Positions 29,039 through 43,987 are shown, numbered from the stretch's first letter. The stretch: DNA of 64,000 bases from Sphaerotilus hippei (GCF_003201595.1 NZ_QJJS01000003.1:229075-293074), one strand, 5' to 3'. Made by a program: numbers and translations. The notes: a model not told the origin generated them from the sequence alone.

Positions 29039-30016
29039 ATGACAAACGGTATCCACGGCTCGCCCTATCCGCATCTGGTCGCCGACATCGGCGGCACCAA
29101 CGCCCGTTTCGGCTGGATCGAACACGCTGGTGCGGAGATCGCCGACGTGATGGCGCTGCCCACGTCGGGCCATCCGACGCTGGCCGACGCCGCCCGCGAC
29201 TACCTGGCCCGCACCGGCCACCACGGGGCCGCCTCGATGGCCATGGGCATCGCCAACCCGGTCACCGGGGACGAGGTGCGCATGACCAACCACCACTGGG
29301 CGTTCTCGATCAGCGCCCTGCAGGCCGAACTCGGCCTGCAGCGGCTGGTGGTGATCAACGATTTCACCGCGCTGGCGCTGTCGCTGCCCTCGCTGCAGGC
29401 CGGGCAGCTGCGCCAGGTCGGTGGTGGCAGCGCCCGCGCGAATGCGCCGATCGCGCTGCTGGGCCCGGGCACGGGCCTGGGCGTGTCGGGCCTGCTGCCC
29501 AGCGCCGGGCGCTGGGTGCCGCTGTCGGGCGAAGGGGGCCATGTGACGCTGTCGGCCGTCAACGCCCGCGAGGCCGCGCTGATCGACCAGCTGCGTCGCC
29601 GCTACGGCCACGCCTCGGCCGAACGTGCCCTCTCGGGGGCCGGTCTGGTGGCACTCTACGATGCGGTCTGCGCGCTCAACGGCCGGGCGCCGGACCCGAT
29701 GCGCCCGGCCGACGTCAGCGACCGCGGCCTCAACGGCAGCGATCCGGCCTGCGTCGAGGCGCTGGAGCACTTCTGCGCCCTGCTCGGCTCGGTGGCCGGC
29801 AACCTCGCGCTGACGCTGGGCGCCCACGGCGGGGTCTACATCGGCGGGGGCATCGTGCCGCGCCTGGGGGCCTTCTTCGACCAGTCGCTGTTCCGCAAGC
29901 GTTTCGAGGCCAAGGGCCGTTTCCAGGACTACCTGGCCGCGATGCCGGTGCTGGTGATCAACGCCGAGGTCTCGCCCGCGCTGATGGGCGCGGCCCGCGC
30001 GCTCGAACAGGCCTGA
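29039..30016 (+). CDS. glk: Glucokinase (Glk, proteobacterial type)
   Basis: Phosphorylates glucose with ATP to glucose 6-phosphate. The phosphate-binding motif ADIGGTNARFGW is at the N-terminus, followed by VINDFTALALSLPSL, GPGTGLGVSGLLP and SGEGGHVTL; near the end come GGVYIGGGIVPRLG and FEAKGRF. The 325 residues match bacterial Glk. The ATG at 29039 is preferred because family similarity begins a few residues later; a start at 28970 would add 23 unrelated residues. It lies 124 bases after the ABC operon and probably works on the glucose it imports. It converges on ligA across a GC-rich 42-base gap. Confidence 0.94.
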   Translation: MTNGIHGSPYPHLVADIGGTNARFGWIEHAGAEIADVMALPTSGHPTLADAARDYLARTGHHGAASMAMGIANPVTGDEVRMTNHHWAFSISALQAELGLQRLVVINDFTALALSLPSLQAGQLRQVGGGSARANAPIALLGPGTGLGVSGLLPSAGRWVPLSGEGGHVTLSAVNAREAALIDQLRRRYGHASAERALSGAGLVALYDAVCALNGRAPDPMRPADVSDRGLNGSDPACVEALEHFCALLGSVAGNLALTLGAHGGVYIGGGIVPRLGAFFDQSLFRKRFEAKGRFQDYLAAMPVLVINAEVSPALMGAARALEQA

Positions 30017-30058
30017 GGCCGGGCCGCGCCGGGCCCGCGCGGATCCGGCGCGCGGCCT

Positions 30059-33396
<3,338 letters not shown>

Positions 33397-33501
33397 GACT
33401 GCAGCTCCCTCGTCGCCGCCGGACCGGCGGGAGTGATCGGTATCAAGCCAGGATTGCTCACGCCGTCTTGCTCATTCGTTCTTGTTGCGCATGAATGGAC
33501 A

Positions 33502-36500
33502 TCATGCCTCAGCCATGGTCATGGCCGCCTCCATGTCGACGGCCACAATGCGCGAAACGCCCTGTTCCTGCATCGTCACGCCGATCAGCTGTTCCGCCAT
33601 TTCCATGGCGATCTTGTTGTGCGAGATGAACAGGAACTGCGTGCCGCTGGACATCTTCTGCACCAGCCGGGCGTAACGCTCGGTGTTGGCGTCGTCCAGC
33701 GGTGCATCGACCTCGTCGAGCAGGCAGAACGGCGCCGGGTTCAGCAGGAAGATGGCGAACACCAGCGCGATCGCCGTCAGTGCCTTCTCGCCACCCGACA
33801 GCAGGTGGATGGTGCTGTTCTTCTTGCCCGGCGGCTGGGCCATGACCTGCACGCCGGCGTCGAGGATCTCGTCGCCGGTCATCACCAGCCGGGCCTGGCC
33901 GCCGCCGAACAGGCTCGGGAACATCTCGCCGAAACCCTCGTTGACCTGGTCGAAGGTGGCCTTCAGCAGGTCGCGGGTCTCCAGGTCGATCTTGCGGATC
34001 GCGTCCTCGAGCGTGGTCATCGCCCGGGTCAGGTCCTCGTTCTGCGCGTCGAGGAAACCCTTGCGCTCGCGGGCGGCCCCGAGTTCGTCGAGCGCGGCCA
34101 GGTTAACCGCCCCCAGCGCGGTGATCTCGCGGTTGATGCGGTCGATCTCCGTCTGCAGCCCGTGCAGGCGGACCTGGCCGGACTCGATGCCCCGGGCCAG
34201 CGCGGCCAGGTCGACGGCCGCGGCCAGCAGCTGCTCCATGTACTGGGCGCCGCCCAGCTGGGCGGCCTGCTCCTCGAGCTGCAGCCGGGTGATCTCGTCG
34301 CGCAGCGGCTGCAGGCTGCGCTCGTGACCCAGGCGCATCTCGTCGGCGCGGCGCAGCTGGATCGACAGCTCGTCGTAGCGGCTGCGCGTGCGGGCCAGCA
34401 CCGCCTCGCGCTCGAGCCGCAGCGCAAGCGCTTCCTGCAGGCCGTCCTGCGTGGCCGCGTCGTCCAGGCGCGCCAGCTCCTCCTGGAGCTGCTCGGCAAA
34501 ACGCTCGTTGCCCAGCAGCTGCTGCTGGGCGGTCTCGGTGGCCCGCTGCAGCTCGCCACGGCGTGCCAGCAGCGTGCGGGCGGCGAACTGGGCTTCCTGG
34601 GCCCGGCGCTCGAGGCTGCGCTGCTGCTCGCGCGCGTCGGCCAGGCGCCGCTCGGCCTCGATCACCTGGTCCTCCAGCGTGGCGTGGCGCTCCTGCTCCT
34701 CGGCCAGCGTGAGGTCGAGCTCCTCGAAGCGGGCCTCGCCGGTCAGGCGACGCTCCTCCAGCTCCTCGAGCTGGGCGTCGATCTCCTCCAGCTCGGCCGT
34801 CAGCTGGTCGCGCCTGAGCGTCACCTGCTCGGCCTGCTGCGCCAGGCGCAGCACCTCGACCTGCAGCTGGTGCGCCCGCGTCTGCGTCTCGCCGGCCTCG
34901 CGGCGGGCCAGCGTCAGGTGCTGGGCCGCTTCGGTGTAGGCGGCCTCGCTGCGCACCAGCGCGCTGCGCGCCTCGTCGGCCATCAGGGTCTGGGCACGCA
35001 GCTGCAGCGTCAGGTTCTCGATCTCATGGGCGCGCGCCAGCATGCCGGCCTGCTCGGAGTCCGGCGCGTGGAAGCTGACCGCATGCGCGCTGACCGCGTG
35101 GCCCGCGGGGGTCATGACCACCTCGCCATGCGCCAGACCGGCGCGCAGCGACAGCGCCTCGTCCAGCGTGGCCGCGGTGTAGACCCCCTCGAGCCAGTCG
35201 GCCAGCAGCGCCTTCAGGCCGGTGTCCTGCAGCCGCAGCAGGTCGACCAGGCCGGGCAAGGCCGGCGTGCGGGCGGCCGGTGCGCACGCCGGCGGGGTGT
35301 AGAAGGCCAGCTTGGCCGGCGGCGCATCGAGCTCGAAGGCCCGCACCGTGTCGATGCGGCCGACCGCCAGCGCGTTCAGGCGCTCGCGCAGCGCCGCCTC
35401 GAGGGCGGTCTCCCAGCCCGGCTCGACGTGCAGCCGGGTCCACAGGCCCTTCAGGTCGTCCAGGCCGTGGCGCGCCAGCCAGGGCTTGAGCTTGCCTTCG
35501 GTCTGGACCTTCTCCTGCAGCGCCCGCAGCGCCTCCAGCCGGGCCGACAGCTCGGCCTGGCGGGCCGACTCGCCGTTGACCTGCGCCTGCCGGGCACGCC
35601 GCTGCTCGTCGAGCTGCGGCACCTGCAGCGACAGCGCCTGCAGCTGCTCGTGGGCGGCCAGCTGCTGCACCTCGGCCTCGCTCATCTGGCTGCGCAGCAG
35701 GCTCAGGCGATCGTCGTCGGGGGCCGCCAGCTGGCGGCGCTCGGTGGCCAGGCGCTCGCGGCGCTGCTGCAGGTCGCGGCTGCGCTCGTCGAGGTTGCGC
35801 GACTGCGCGGCCAGCAGCTGGATCTGCTGCTGGATCTCCGCGGCCTGGGCCCGCTGGCGGGCGGCCGCCTGGCCACGGGTGCGCAGCAGATCCTCGGCCA
35901 CCGGCAGCGCCATGGACTGCTCCTCGGCCTGCGCGGCCAGCACCTCGCTCTGCTCCTCGGCCACGAGGATCTGCTCGGCGATGTGCTCGAGCTCGGCGGC
36001 GGATTCGTCACGCTTGAGCGCCCACTGCTGGTTCTGCGCGGCCACCTCGGCCAGGCGCCGCTCGGCGCGCTGGCGGCCTTCGACCACGTGGCGGATGCGC
36101 TCCTCGAGCCGGCTGACGTCCATCGCCGCCTCGGCCAGCGCGCCCTGGGCCGCGTGCAGCTCGTCATTGGCCTCGTAGTGGGCCTGGCGCACCGACTCGA
36201 GCTCGGCCTCGACCTGACGCAGATCGGCCAGGCGGGCCTCGAGCGCCGTCGTGGCCTCGGCCACCGCCAGGCGCACCCGGTCCTGCTCGGTGGTGGCGTC
36301 GCGGTGCTTCAGGAACCACAGCTGCTGCAGCTTGAGCGTGCCGCTCTCCTGCAGACGGTGATAACGCGCCGCGACCTCCGCCTGCACCTCCAGGCGCTCG
36401 AGCTGGGCGTTGAGCTCGCGCAGGATGTCGTCGACCCGCACCAGGTTCTCGCGGGTGTCGCGCAGGCGCAGCTCGGTCTCGCGGCGCCGCTCCTTGTACT

Positions 36501-37014
36501 TGGAGACGCCCGCGGCCTCCTCCAGGAACAGGCGCAGCTCTTCCGGGCGGCTTTCGATGATGCGGCTGATCGTGCCCTGGCCGATGATGGCGTAGGCCCG
36601 CGGGCCCAGGCCGGTGCCCAGGAACACGTCCTGCACGTCGCGGCGGCGCACCGGCTGGTTGTTGATGAAGTAGCTGCTGGTGCCGTCGCGCGTGAGCACG
36701 CGCTTGACGGCGATCTCGCTGAACTGGTTCCACTGGCCGCCGGCGCGCGCGAGCGTGTTGTCGAAGATCAGCTCGACGCTGGAGCGGCTGGCCGGCTTGC
36801 GGTTGCCCGAGCCGTTGAAGATGACGTCCTGCATGGACTCGCCACGCAGCTCGCTGGCCTTGCTTTCACCCAGCACCCAGCGCACGGCATCCATGATGTT
36901 GGATTTGCCGCAGCCGTTGGGACCGACCACCCCGACCAGCTGGCCCGGCAGCTGGAAATGGGTCGGATCCGCGAAGGATTTGAAGCCCGACAGCTTGATC
37001 GAATTCAGTCGCAT
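33502..37014 (-). CDS. smc: Chromosome segregation protein SMC
   Basis: A large ATPase that organises and segregates the chromosome with ScpAB. The 1170 residues have the full SMC order. The N-terminal Walker A is GPNGCGKSNIMDAVRW (about residue 32). A long coiled coil follows, then a hinge at about 510-650 (LKPWLARHGLDDLKGLW onward) and a second coiled coil. The C-terminal signature is LLSGGEKALTAIALVFAIF and Walker B is FCLLDEVDAPLDDANTE. Long Ala/Glu/Gln/Arg-rich heptads make up the arms. It is the first gene of the smc-zipA-ligA block and is divergent from dapC. Confidence 0.97.
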   Translation of the reverse strand: MRLNSIKLSGFKSFADPTHFQLPGQLVGVVGPNGCGKSNIMDAVRWVLGESKASELRGESMQDVIFNGSGNRKPASRSSVELIFDNTLARAGGQWNQFSEIAVKRVLTRDGTSSYFINNQPVRRRDVQDVFLGTGLGPRAYAIIGQGTISRIIESRPEELRLFLEEAAGVSKYKERRRETELRLRDTRENLVRVDDILRELNAQLERLEVQAEVAARYHRLQESGTLKLQQLWFLKHRDATTEQDRVRLAVAEATTALEARLADLRQVEAELESVRQAHYEANDELHAAQGALAEAAMDVSRLEERIRHVVEGRQRAERRLAEVAAQNQQWALKRDESAAELEHIAEQILVAEEQSEVLAAQAEEQSMALPVAEDLLRTRGQAAARQRAQAAEIQQQIQLLAAQSRNLDERSRDLQQRRERLATERRQLAAPDDDRLSLLRSQMSEAEVQQLAAHEQLQALSLQVPQLDEQRRARQAQVNGESARQAELSARLEALRALQEKVQTEGKLKPWLARHGLDDLKGLWTRLHVEPGWETALEAALRERLNALAVGRIDTVRAFELDAPPAKLAFYTPPACAPAARTPALPGLVDLLRLQDTGLKALLADWLEGVYTAATLDEALSLRAGLAHGEVVMTPAGHAVSAHAVSFHAPDSEQAGMLARAHEIENLTLQLRAQTLMADEARSALVRSEAAYTEAAQHLTLARREAGETQTRAHQLQVEVLRLAQQAEQVTLRRDQLTAELEEIDAQLEELEERRLTGEARFEELDLTLAEEQERHATLEDQVIEAERRLADAREQQRSLERRAQEAQFAARTLLARRGELQRATETAQQQLLGNERFAEQLQEELARLDDAATQDGLQEALALRLEREAVLARTRSRYDELSIQLRRADEMRLGHERSLQPLRDEITRLQLEEQAAQLGGAQYMEQLLAAAVDLAALARGIESGQVRLHGLQTEIDRINREITALGAVNLAALDELGAARERKGFLDAQNEDLTRAMTTLEDAIRKIDLETRDLLKATFDQVNEGFGEMFPSLFGGGQARLVMTGDEILDAGVQVMAQPPGKKNSTIHLLSGGEKALTAIALVFAIFLLNPAPFCLLDEVDAPLDDANTERYARLVQKMSSGTQFLFISHNKIAMEMAEQLIGVTMQEQGVSRIVAVDMEAAMTMAEA

Positions 37015-37234
37015 GAGACATGAACGGCGGCAATCACCGGCCGAAAGCCTGACGAGCGGCTTGAAGTGTGCGCGCCAAGCTGTTGAATAGAGTTGTTTTT
37101 ATGGCGTTACGGCAAGCCGGCAAACAGCGTGGATGATACCACCCGACCTCGGCGCACCGGACCGGACGGGAGTTTCCTCGTCGATACACCCGAGGGCGAG
37201 GAAGCCGGCGCGCCAGGCCGGATAATCACGCCCC
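37015..37234. promoter_or_regulatory. Divergent smc/dapC intergenic region
   Basis: A 220-base gap between two head-to-head operons. An AT-rich patch (about 37083-37100, with GAATAGAGTTGTTTTTATGG) is the likely promoter core for one or both directions. I could not assign exact boxes. Confidence 0.4.
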
Positions 37235-38458
37235 ATGAATCCCCTGCTGAACCGATTGCAGCCTTATCCGTTCGAACGGCTGCGCCTGCTGATCCGCGAC
37301 ATCACCCCCAACCCCGCGCTGCGCCCCATCAGCCTGGGCATCGGCGAGCCCAAGCACCCGGCACCGGCGCTGCTCAAGGAGACGCTGGCCGCCTCGCTGG
37401 ACAGCCTGGCGGCCTATCCCGCCACCGCCGGCCTGCCGGTGCTGCGCCAGGCCTGCGCCGACTGGGTGCAGCGCCGCTACGGCGTGACGCTCGACCCGGC
37501 CCGCCAGGTGCTGCCGGTCAACGGCTCGCGCGAGGCGCTGTTCGCGCTGGCCCAGACCGTCATCGACCCCACGCGCGACCTCGAGCGCGGCGGCGCGGTG
37601 GTGGTCAGCCCCAATCCTTTCTACCAGATCTATGAAGGCGCGGCCTTCCTGTCGGGCGCCACGCCGGTGTTCGCCAACAGCGATCCGGCCCGCAACTTCG
37701 CGGCCGACTGGGGCCAGATCGACGAGGCCACCTGGTCACGCACCCAGCTGCTCTACGTCTGCTCGCCGGGCAATCCGGCCGGGGCGGTCTTGCCGCTGGA
37801 CGAGTGGCGCCAGCTGTTCGAGCTGTCGGACCGGCACGGCTTCGTCATCGCCTCCGACGAGTGCTACTCCGAGATCTACTTCCGCGACGAGGCCCCGCTG
37901 GGCGCGCTCGAGGCGGCTCGCAGGCTCGGCCGCGACGACTTCCGCCGGCTCGTCGTGCTGACCAGCCTGTCCAAACGCTCGAACGTGCCGGGCCTGCGCT
38001 CGGGCTTCGTCGCCGGGGATGCCCAGGTGCTGCAGGCCTTCCAGCTCTACCGCACCTACCACGGCAGCGCCGTCAACCCGGCGGTGCAGCTGGCCAGCGT
38101 CGCCGCCTGGAACGACGAGGCCCACGTGGTCGAGAACCGTGCGCTCTACCGCCGCAAGTTCGACCAGGTCACGCCGATGCTGGCGCGGGTGATGGACGTG
38201 CGCCTGCCCGACGCGGGCTTCTACCTCTGGGCCCGCGTGCCCGAGGACGTCTGCGGCGGCTCGGACACCGAGTTCACCCGGCTGCTGCTGGCTCAATACA
38301 ATGTGGCCGTGCTGCCGGGCAGCTACCTGGCCCGCGAGGCGCACGGCGTGAACCCGGGCGCCGGACGCATCCGCATGGCCCTGGTGGCCGGCGTCGACGA
38401 ATGCACCGAAGCCGCACAGCGCATCGTCGACTGCATCACCCAGCACCGCAGCCGCTGA
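37235..38458 (+). CDS. dapC: Succinyldiaminopimelate transaminase DapC
   Basis: A PLP-dependent class I/II aminotransferase that makes N-succinyl-L,L-diaminopimelate in lysine and peptidoglycan-precursor synthesis. The N-terminus ([19 protein letters not shown]) is typical of this family. The cofactor lysine lies in [16 protein letters not shown] (about residue 240), and SPGNPAGAV and [11 protein letters not shown] form the PLP pocket. The 407 residues match. It heads the dapC-dapD-pilU-dapE-prmB row, all in one direction. Confidence 0.94.
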   Translation: MNPLLNRLQPYPFERLRLLIRDITPNPALRPISLGIGEPKHPAPALLKETLAASLDSLAAYPATAGLPVLRQACADWVQRRYGVTLDPARQVLPVNGSREALFALAQTVIDPTRDLERGGAVVVSPNPFYQIYEGAAFLSGATPVFANSDPARNFAADWGQIDEATWSRTQLLYVCSPGNPAGAVLPLDEWRQLFELSDRHGFVIASDECYSEIYFRDEAPLGALEAARRLGRDDFRRLVVLTSLSKRSNVPGLRSGFVAGDAQVLQAFQLYRTYHGSAVNPAVQLASVAAWNDEAHVVENRALYRRKFDQVTPMLARVMDVRLPDAGFYLWARVPEDVCGGSDTEFTRLLLAQYNVAVLPGSYLAREAHGVNPGAGRIRMALVAGVDECTEAAQRIVDCITQHRSR

Positions 38459-38513
38459 GCTCGTCGTCCGAGCCCTGCACCGACTCCCCTTTTTTCCTGT
38501 CCAGACTTCCACC

Positions 38514-39347
38514 ATGAGCCAACAACTCCAGCAGATCATCGAAGCCGCCTGGGACGACCGAACCAGCCTGTCCATCACCGCAGCCCCGGCCGAAGTGCGT
38601 GAAGCCGTCAGCCACGTGATCGCCGAACTCGACGCCGGCCGCCTGCGCGTGGCCGAACGCCAGGCCGTCGGCCAGTGGCAGGTCAACCAGTGGGTCAAGA
38701 AGGCCGTGCTGCTGAGCTTCCGCCTCAACGACAACGTCGTGCAGGGCAGCGGCGACCTGACCTTCTTCGACAAGGTGCCCACCAAGTACGCCGACCTGAG
38801 CGACGCCGAACTGCGCGCCACCGGCGTGCGGGTGGTGCCCCCGGCCGTGGCGCGCCGCGGCAGCTTCGTCGCCAAGGGCGCGATCCTGATGCCCTCCTAC
38901 GTCAACATCGGCGCCTACGTCGATGAAGGCACGATGGTCGACACCTGGGCCACCGTCGGCTCCTGCGCCCAGATCGGCAAGAACGTGCACCTGTCGGGCG
39001 GCGTAGGCATCGGTGGCGTGCTCGAGCCGCTGCAGGCCAACCCGACCGTGATCGAGGACAACTGCTTCATCGGCGCCCGCTCCGAGGTGGTCGAGGGCGT
39101 GATCGTCGAAGAGCACTCGGTGCTGGGCATGGGCGTGTACCTGGGCCAGAGCACGCCGATCTTCGACCGCGCCACCGGCGAGATCAGCTACGGCCGCGTG
39201 CCCAGCGGCTCGGTCGTGGTCAGCGGCAACCTGCCCAAGACGGCGGCCAATGGCGCGGCCTACAGCATGTACGCGGCCATCATCGTCAAGCGGGTCGACG
39301 CCCAGACGCGCTCGAAGACCAGCATCAACGAACTGCTGCGCGACTGA
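38514..39347 (+). CDS. dapD: Tetrahydrodipicolinate N-succinyltransferase DapD
   Basis: Transfers succinyl from succinyl-CoA to tetrahydrodipicolinate, the step before DapC. The 277-residue protein has a helical N-terminus and a left-handed beta-helix built of hexapeptide repeats (about 100-240; [20 protein letters not shown] and later [16 protein letters not shown]). The ending [20 protein letters not shown] is the family C-terminus. It starts 55 bases after dapC. Confidence 0.97.
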   Translation: MSQQLQQIIEAAWDDRTSLSITAAPAEVREAVSHVIAELDAGRLRVAERQAVGQWQVNQWVKKAVLLSFRLNDNVVQGSGDLTFFDKVPTKYADLSDAELRATGVRVVPPAVARRGSFVAKGAILMPSYVNIGAYVDEGTMVDTWATVGSCAQIGKNVHLSGGVGIGGVLEPLQANPTVIEDNCFIGARSEVVEGVIVEEHSVLGMGVYLGQSTPIFDRATGEISYGRVPSGSVVVSGNLPKTAANGAAYSMYAAIIVKRVDAQTRSKTSINELLRD

Positions 39348-39402
39348 GCACGGCCCGGGCGGTGACGCCGCCACGACAGGGACAGGACGAGGAAAACATC
39401 CG

Positions 39403-40650
39403 ATGAGCAGTACCCAGAAGAACATGGAACGTGTGCTGCGACTGATGGCGGAGAAACGGGCCTCGGACGTGTTCCTGTCGGCCGGCATGCCGATCCTGAT
39501 CAAGATCAACGGCCAGATGCTGCAGCTGACCCAGGAGTCGCTGGGTCCGCAGCAGCCACGCCAGCTGCTGGCCGAGATCCTGACCCCCGCGCAGCTCGAG
39601 GAGCTCGACGAGACCGGCGAGCTCAACATCGGCCTGCCGATGCCCGACGTGGCGACCTTCCGCCTGTCGGCCTTCAAGCAGCGCGGCACGCTCGCGGCGG
39701 TGTTCCGCTGCATGCCCACCGAGATCCCGCAGCTCGACTCGCTGAACCTGCCGGAGTCGCTGAGCACGCTGGCCATGGCCCGGCGTGGCCTGGTGCTGAT
39801 GGTGGGCGCCACGGGTACCGGCAAGAGCACCACGCTCGCGTCGATGATCCAGCACCGCAACCGCCAGGTCGCGGGCCACATCCTCACCATCGAGGACCCG
39901 ATCGAGTTCCTGTTCACCAACTACAAGTCGGTGGTCAACCAGCGCGAGGTCGGCCGCGACGTGCAGTCGCTGCAGATCGGCCTGAAGAACGCGATGCGCC
40001 AGGCACCGGACTGCCTGTTCATCGGCGAGATCCGCGATCGCCACACCATGAGCGCGGCGCTGTCGTACGCGCTGTCGGGCCACCTGGTGCTGTCGACCAT
40101 GCACGCCAACAACAGCCACCACGCGCTCAACCGCATCCTGTCGTTCTACACGCCGGAGGCGCGGCCGTCGCTGCTGTCGGACCTGTCCTCGGGCCTGCGT
40201 GCCGTCATCTCGCAGCGCCTGCTGCGTTCGGTGCGCGGCGGGCGCGTGCCGGCGGTCGAGGTGCTGTTCAACACCCAGCTGGTGGCCGAGATGATCGACC
40301 AGGGCAACTTCGCCGGCGTCAAGGAGGCGATGGAGCGCTCGATGGCCGAGGGCTCGCAGACCTTCGAATCCGACATCGCCCGCCTGATCACCGATGGCCT
40401 GGTCACCCGCGAGGAGGGCCTGAGCCACGCCGACTCCCCGACCAACCTGCTGTGGCGGCTGCAGAACAACATGGTCGACCAGAAACGCCAGAGCGAGATC
40501 GAGGTCGAGGCCGAACCCGGCCCCTCGTTCACCGAGATCACGCTCGACGTGCACAACAACGGCAAGCCGAGCGCCCAGATGCCCAGCGGCATCGCGCGCC
40601 TGACCAGCTTCGCCAGCCGCGCGGCTTCCCCCGGGAAGTCCACGCGCTGA
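39403..40650 (+). CDS. pilU: PilT/PilU-family type IV pilus retraction ATPase
   Basis: A 415-residue hexameric secretion ATPase that assists PilT in pilus retraction. It shows an N-terminal PAS-like domain ([19 protein letters not shown]) and Walker [11 protein letters not shown] (about residue 133). The Asp box is LTIEDPIEF, the Walker B region LFIGEIRDR and the His box TMHANNSHH. It looks more like PilU than PilT because of its long C-terminal part and the spelling of the N-terminal region. The ATG at 39403 follows a GAGGAAAA-type ribosome site; the frame upstream is a shadow of dapD. No other pilus gene lies nearby. Confidence 0.88.
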   Translation: MSSTQKNMERVLRLMAEKRASDVFLSAGMPILIKINGQMLQLTQESLGPQQPRQLLAEILTPAQLEELDETGELNIGLPMPDVATFRLSAFKQRGTLAAVFRCMPTEIPQLDSLNLPESLSTLAMARRGLVLMVGATGTGKSTTLASMIQHRNRQVAGHILTIEDPIEFLFTNYKSVVNQREVGRDVQSLQIGLKNAMRQAPDCLFIGEIRDRHTMSAALSYALSGHLVLSTMHANNSHHALNRILSFYTPEARPSLLSDLSSGLRAVISQRLLRSVRGGRVPAVEVLFNTQLVAEMIDQGNFAGVKEAMERSMAEGSQTFESDIARLITDGLVTREEGLSHADSPTNLLWRLQNNMVDQKRQSEIEVEAEPGPSFTEITLDVHNNGKPSAQMPSGIARLTSFASRAASPGKSTR

Positions 40651-40661
40651 ACCTTCATCCC

Positions 40662-41810
40662 ATGCACCTGCCCACCCTCACGCTGCTCGAGCAGCTGATT
40701 TCCCGCGCCTCGGTCACCCCGGACGACGCCGGCTGCCAGGACCTGATCACCGCGCGGCTGGAGCCGCTCGGCTTCGCCTGCACCGCCCTGCCCTTCGGCC
40801 CGTCCGACGGCGTGGTCAGCAACCTGTGGGCGGTGCGCGATGGCGGCCGACCCGGCCCGACCCTGGTGCTGGCCGGCCACACCGACGTCGTGCCCACCGG
40901 ACCGCGCGAGCGCTGGACCACCGATCCTTTCGTGCCCAGCCACCGCGACGGCCGGCTCTACGGCCGCGGCAGCGCCGACATGAAGGCCTCGCTGGCGGCC
41001 ATGGTCGTCGCGGTCGAGGAATTCGTCGCGACCCGGCCGATGCACGCCGGGCGCATCGCCTTCCTGCTGACCAGTGACGAGGAAGGTCCGTCGGTGGATG
41101 GCACGGTGCGGGTCTGCGAGTGGCTCGAGGCCCGCGGCGAGACGCTGGACGCCTGCATCGTCGGCGAGCCGACCTCGGTCGAGGTGATCGGCGACATGAT
41201 CAAGAACGGCCGGCGCGGCTCGCTGTCGGGTCGCCTCGTGGTCGTCGGCAAGCAGGGCCACATCGCCTACCCGCACCTGGCGCGCAACCCGATCGCCGCG
41301 GCCATGCCGGCGCTGGCCGAACTGGCCGCGGTGAGCTGGGACGAGGGCAACGAGCATTTCCCGCCCACCAGCTGGCAGATGTCCAACATCCACGCCGGCA
41401 CCGGCGCGACCAACGTCATCCCCGGCGAGCTGCAGGTCGACTTCAATTTCCGCTTCTCGACCGAATCGACGCCGGAGACGCTGCGCGCGCGCGTGCACGA
41501 GGTGCTCGACCGGCATGGCCTGGACTACCGCCTGGACTGGACGCTCAGCGGCCGGCCCTTCCTGACCCGACCCGGCACGCTGCTGGCCGCGCTGGGCGAC
41601 GCGATCACCACGGTGACCGGCCGGCAGGCCACGCTGTCGACGACCGGCGGCACCTCCGACGGGCGCTTCATCGCCAGGATCTGCCCGCAGGTGGTGGAGT
41701 TCGGCCCGGTCAACGCCACCATCCACCAGATCGACGAGCACTGCGAGCTGTCCGCGCTGCAGCCGCTCAAGGACATCTACCTGAACACGCTGAGGAACCT
41801 GCTGACATGA
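40662..41810 (+). CDS. dapE: Succinyl-diaminopimelate desuccinylase DapE
   Basis: A two-zinc M20 amidohydrolase that removes succinate to give L,L-diaminopimelate. The zinc-binding and catalytic motifs are clear: [21 protein letters not shown] and [11 protein letters not shown]. The dimerisation domain and the C-terminal [16 protein letters not shown] follow. The 382 residues are standard. It starts at ATG 40662, 11 bases after pilU, and its TGA overlaps the prmB ATG (ATGA). Confidence 0.96.
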   Translation: MHLPTLTLLEQLISRASVTPDDAGCQDLITARLEPLGFACTALPFGPSDGVVSNLWAVRDGGRPGPTLVLAGHTDVVPTGPRERWTTDPFVPSHRDGRLYGRGSADMKASLAAMVVAVEEFVATRPMHAGRIAFLLTSDEEGPSVDGTVRVCEWLEARGETLDACIVGEPTSVEVIGDMIKNGRRGSLSGRLVVVGKQGHIAYPHLARNPIAAAMPALAELAAVSWDEGNEHFPPTSWQMSNIHAGTGATNVIPGELQVDFNFRFSTESTPETLRARVHEVLDRHGLDYRLDWTLSGRPFLTRPGTLLAALGDAITTVTGRQATLSTTGGTSDGRFIARICPQVVEFGPVNATIHQIDEHCELSALQPLKDIYLNTLRNLLT

Positions 41811-42694
41811 ACACTGTGCGACTCCTGGTCGACGCCATGGCGCACCAGCTCGACGCCGCGGGCGTGTCCTACGGACACGGCACCGGCAACGCCTTCGACG
41901 AAGCCGCCTGGCTGACGCTCTGGAAACTCGGCCTGCCGCTGGACGGCCTGGATGAACTGGCCCAGGCGCCGGTGACCGAAGCCTCGGCCAAGGCGGTGCA
42001 GGCGCTGATCGATGAACGCATCCGCAGCCGCAAGCCCGCGGCCTACCTGACGCACGAAGCCTGGCTGCAGGGCGTGCCGTTCTACGTCGATGAACGCAGC
42101 ATCGTGCCACGCTCCTTCATCGCCGAGCTGCTGGTCGATCCGGAATACGGCGTGGCGCTGGATGCCTGGCTGTCCGACCGCACGCGCCGGGTGCTGGACC
42201 TGTGCACCGGCAACGGCAGCCTGGCCATCCTGGCGGCGATGGCGTTTCCCGAGGTCGAGGTCGATGGTGCGGACCTGTCCGAGGCCGCCCTCGAGGTGGC
42301 CAAGGTCAATGTGCAGCGCCATCACCTGACCGAGCGCATCACGCTGATGAGCAGCGACGGCCTGGCCTCGGTGCACGGCCCCTACGACCTGATCCTGTGC
42401 AATCCTCCGTACGTCAACAGCGAATCGATGCAGTCGCTGCCCCCTGAATACCAGGCCGAGCCGGAACTGGCACTGGCCGGTGGCCGGGATGGCATGGACT
42501 TCATCCGGCCGCTGCTGCAGCAGGCCTCGGGCCAGCTGAGCGGCGAAGGCGTGCTGGTGCTGGAGATCGGCCACGAGCGCCACCACTTCGAGAACGCCTT
42601 CCCCACCCTCGAGGCGGTCTGGCTGGAAACCAGTGCGGGCGAGGATCAGGTGCTGCTGCTGACCCGCGACGCCCTGCTGCTGGCAGGTTTGTGA
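41807..42694 (+). CDS. prmB: Ribosomal protein uL3 N5-glutamine methyltransferase PrmB
   Basis: Methylates a glutamine of ribosomal protein L3 using S-adenosylmethionine. The 295 residues comprise a helical N-terminal domain ([14 protein letters not shown], 78-110 region) and a Rossmann methyltransferase domain with [13 protein letters not shown] and the catalytic NPPY motif in [11 protein letters not shown]. The start overlaps the dapE stop. It resembles PrmC but has the PrmB-type ending. It closes the dap operon. Confidence 0.94.
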   Translation: MNTVRLLVDAMAHQLDAAGVSYGHGTGNAFDEAAWLTLWKLGLPLDGLDELAQAPVTEASAKAVQALIDERIRSRKPAAYLTHEAWLQGVPFYVDERSIVPRSFIAELLVDPEYGVALDAWLSDRTRRVLDLCTGNGSLAILAAMAFPEVEVDGADLSEAALEVAKVNVQRHHLTERITLMSSDGLASVHGPYDLILCNPPYVNSESMQSLPPEYQAEPELALAGGRDGMDFIRPLLQQASGQLSGEGVLVLEIGHERHHFENAFPTLEAVWLETSAGEDQVLLLTRDALLLAGL

Positions 42695-42703
42695 GCACAG
42701 GAC

Positions 42704-42723
42704 AGGGGCCGGTAGCGGCCCTT
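42704..42723 (+). terminator. Possible terminator hairpin after prmB
   Basis: AGGGGCCG/CGGCCCTT with a GTAG loop stands ten bases after the prmB stop. It lacks a proper T-tract (GCGCCCCTATTT follows), so it may be a weak terminator or a 3' protective hairpin. Confidence 0.35.
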
Positions 42724-42852
42724 GCGCCCCTATTTGGTCAAGACCGAAATCTGGTTGTCAGTCTGCTATGCGGTTAGTCTATTTAATTAGAACGAAAGCT
42801 TGGAGATCCACCTGACCGCGAGGCGGTCGCGGTGATGCCGGGGACAGTCGCT

Positions 42853-43653
<801 letters not shown>

Positions 43654-43699
43654 TTCAGGCCGGAGCCGGTGCTGCTCGCGTGCCAGCTGTCGTTGTGGG

Positions 43700-43776
43700 T
43701 GGCCTGCCCGGAGGGACTCGAACCCCCGACCTGTTGCTTAGAAGGCAACTGCTCTATCCAGTTGAGCTACGGGCAG
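43700..43776 (-). tRNA. tRNA-Arg (anticodon TCT)
   Basis: A complete 77-base cloverleaf. The acceptor is CTGCCCG/CGGGCAG, the anticodon loop is CTTCTAA (TCT) and the T-loop is TTCGAGT with a GGGGG/CCCTC stem. A genomically encoded CCA end is read at 43700-43702. It decodes AGA/AGG codons, rare in this genome. It is immediately upstream of the AcrVA2-like gene and downstream of tRNA-Pro. Confidence 0.95.
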
Positions 43777-43857
43777 CAAGACCGGGCCAGCGAGCTCCAC
43801 GCGCCGATGGCAGCGGCGGGTCACTGGCAGCGGTGGATTATGGCACCAGGCGGAAAC

Positions 43858-43884
43858 GAAAAAGGCCATGAAGATCATGGCCTT
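43858..43884 (-). terminator. Intrinsic terminator after tRNA-Pro
   Basis: AAGGCCATGA/TCATGGCCTT hairpin (43861-43884). On the minus strand it is followed by TTTTTCGTTT, 13 bases past the 3' end of tRNA-Pro(TGG). tRNA-Arg must therefore rely on read-through or its own promoter. Confidence 0.75.
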
Positions 43885-43897
43885 ATCGCTGAAATCT

Positions 43898-43974
43898 TGG
43901 TCGGGGCGGCGGGATTCGAACTCGCGACCCTCTGCTCCCAAAGCAGATGCGCTACCAGGCTGCGCTACGCCCCG
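43898..43974 (-). tRNA. tRNA-Pro (anticodon TGG)
   Basis: A complete 77-base cloverleaf. The acceptor is CGGGGCG/CGCCCCG, the anticodon loop is CTTTGGGA (TGG), the T-loop is TTCGAAT and CCA is encoded at 43898-43900. A consensus-like sigma70 promoter and an intrinsic terminator frame it, so it forms its own transcription unit. Confidence 0.95.
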
Positions 43975-43987
43975 ACAAGAGCTCGCT

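Noticed and set aside
30017-30058. GC-rich inverted sequence between glk and ligA as a bidirectional terminator
   Set aside because: Pairing is imperfect and no T-tract exists on either strand, so I do not call it.
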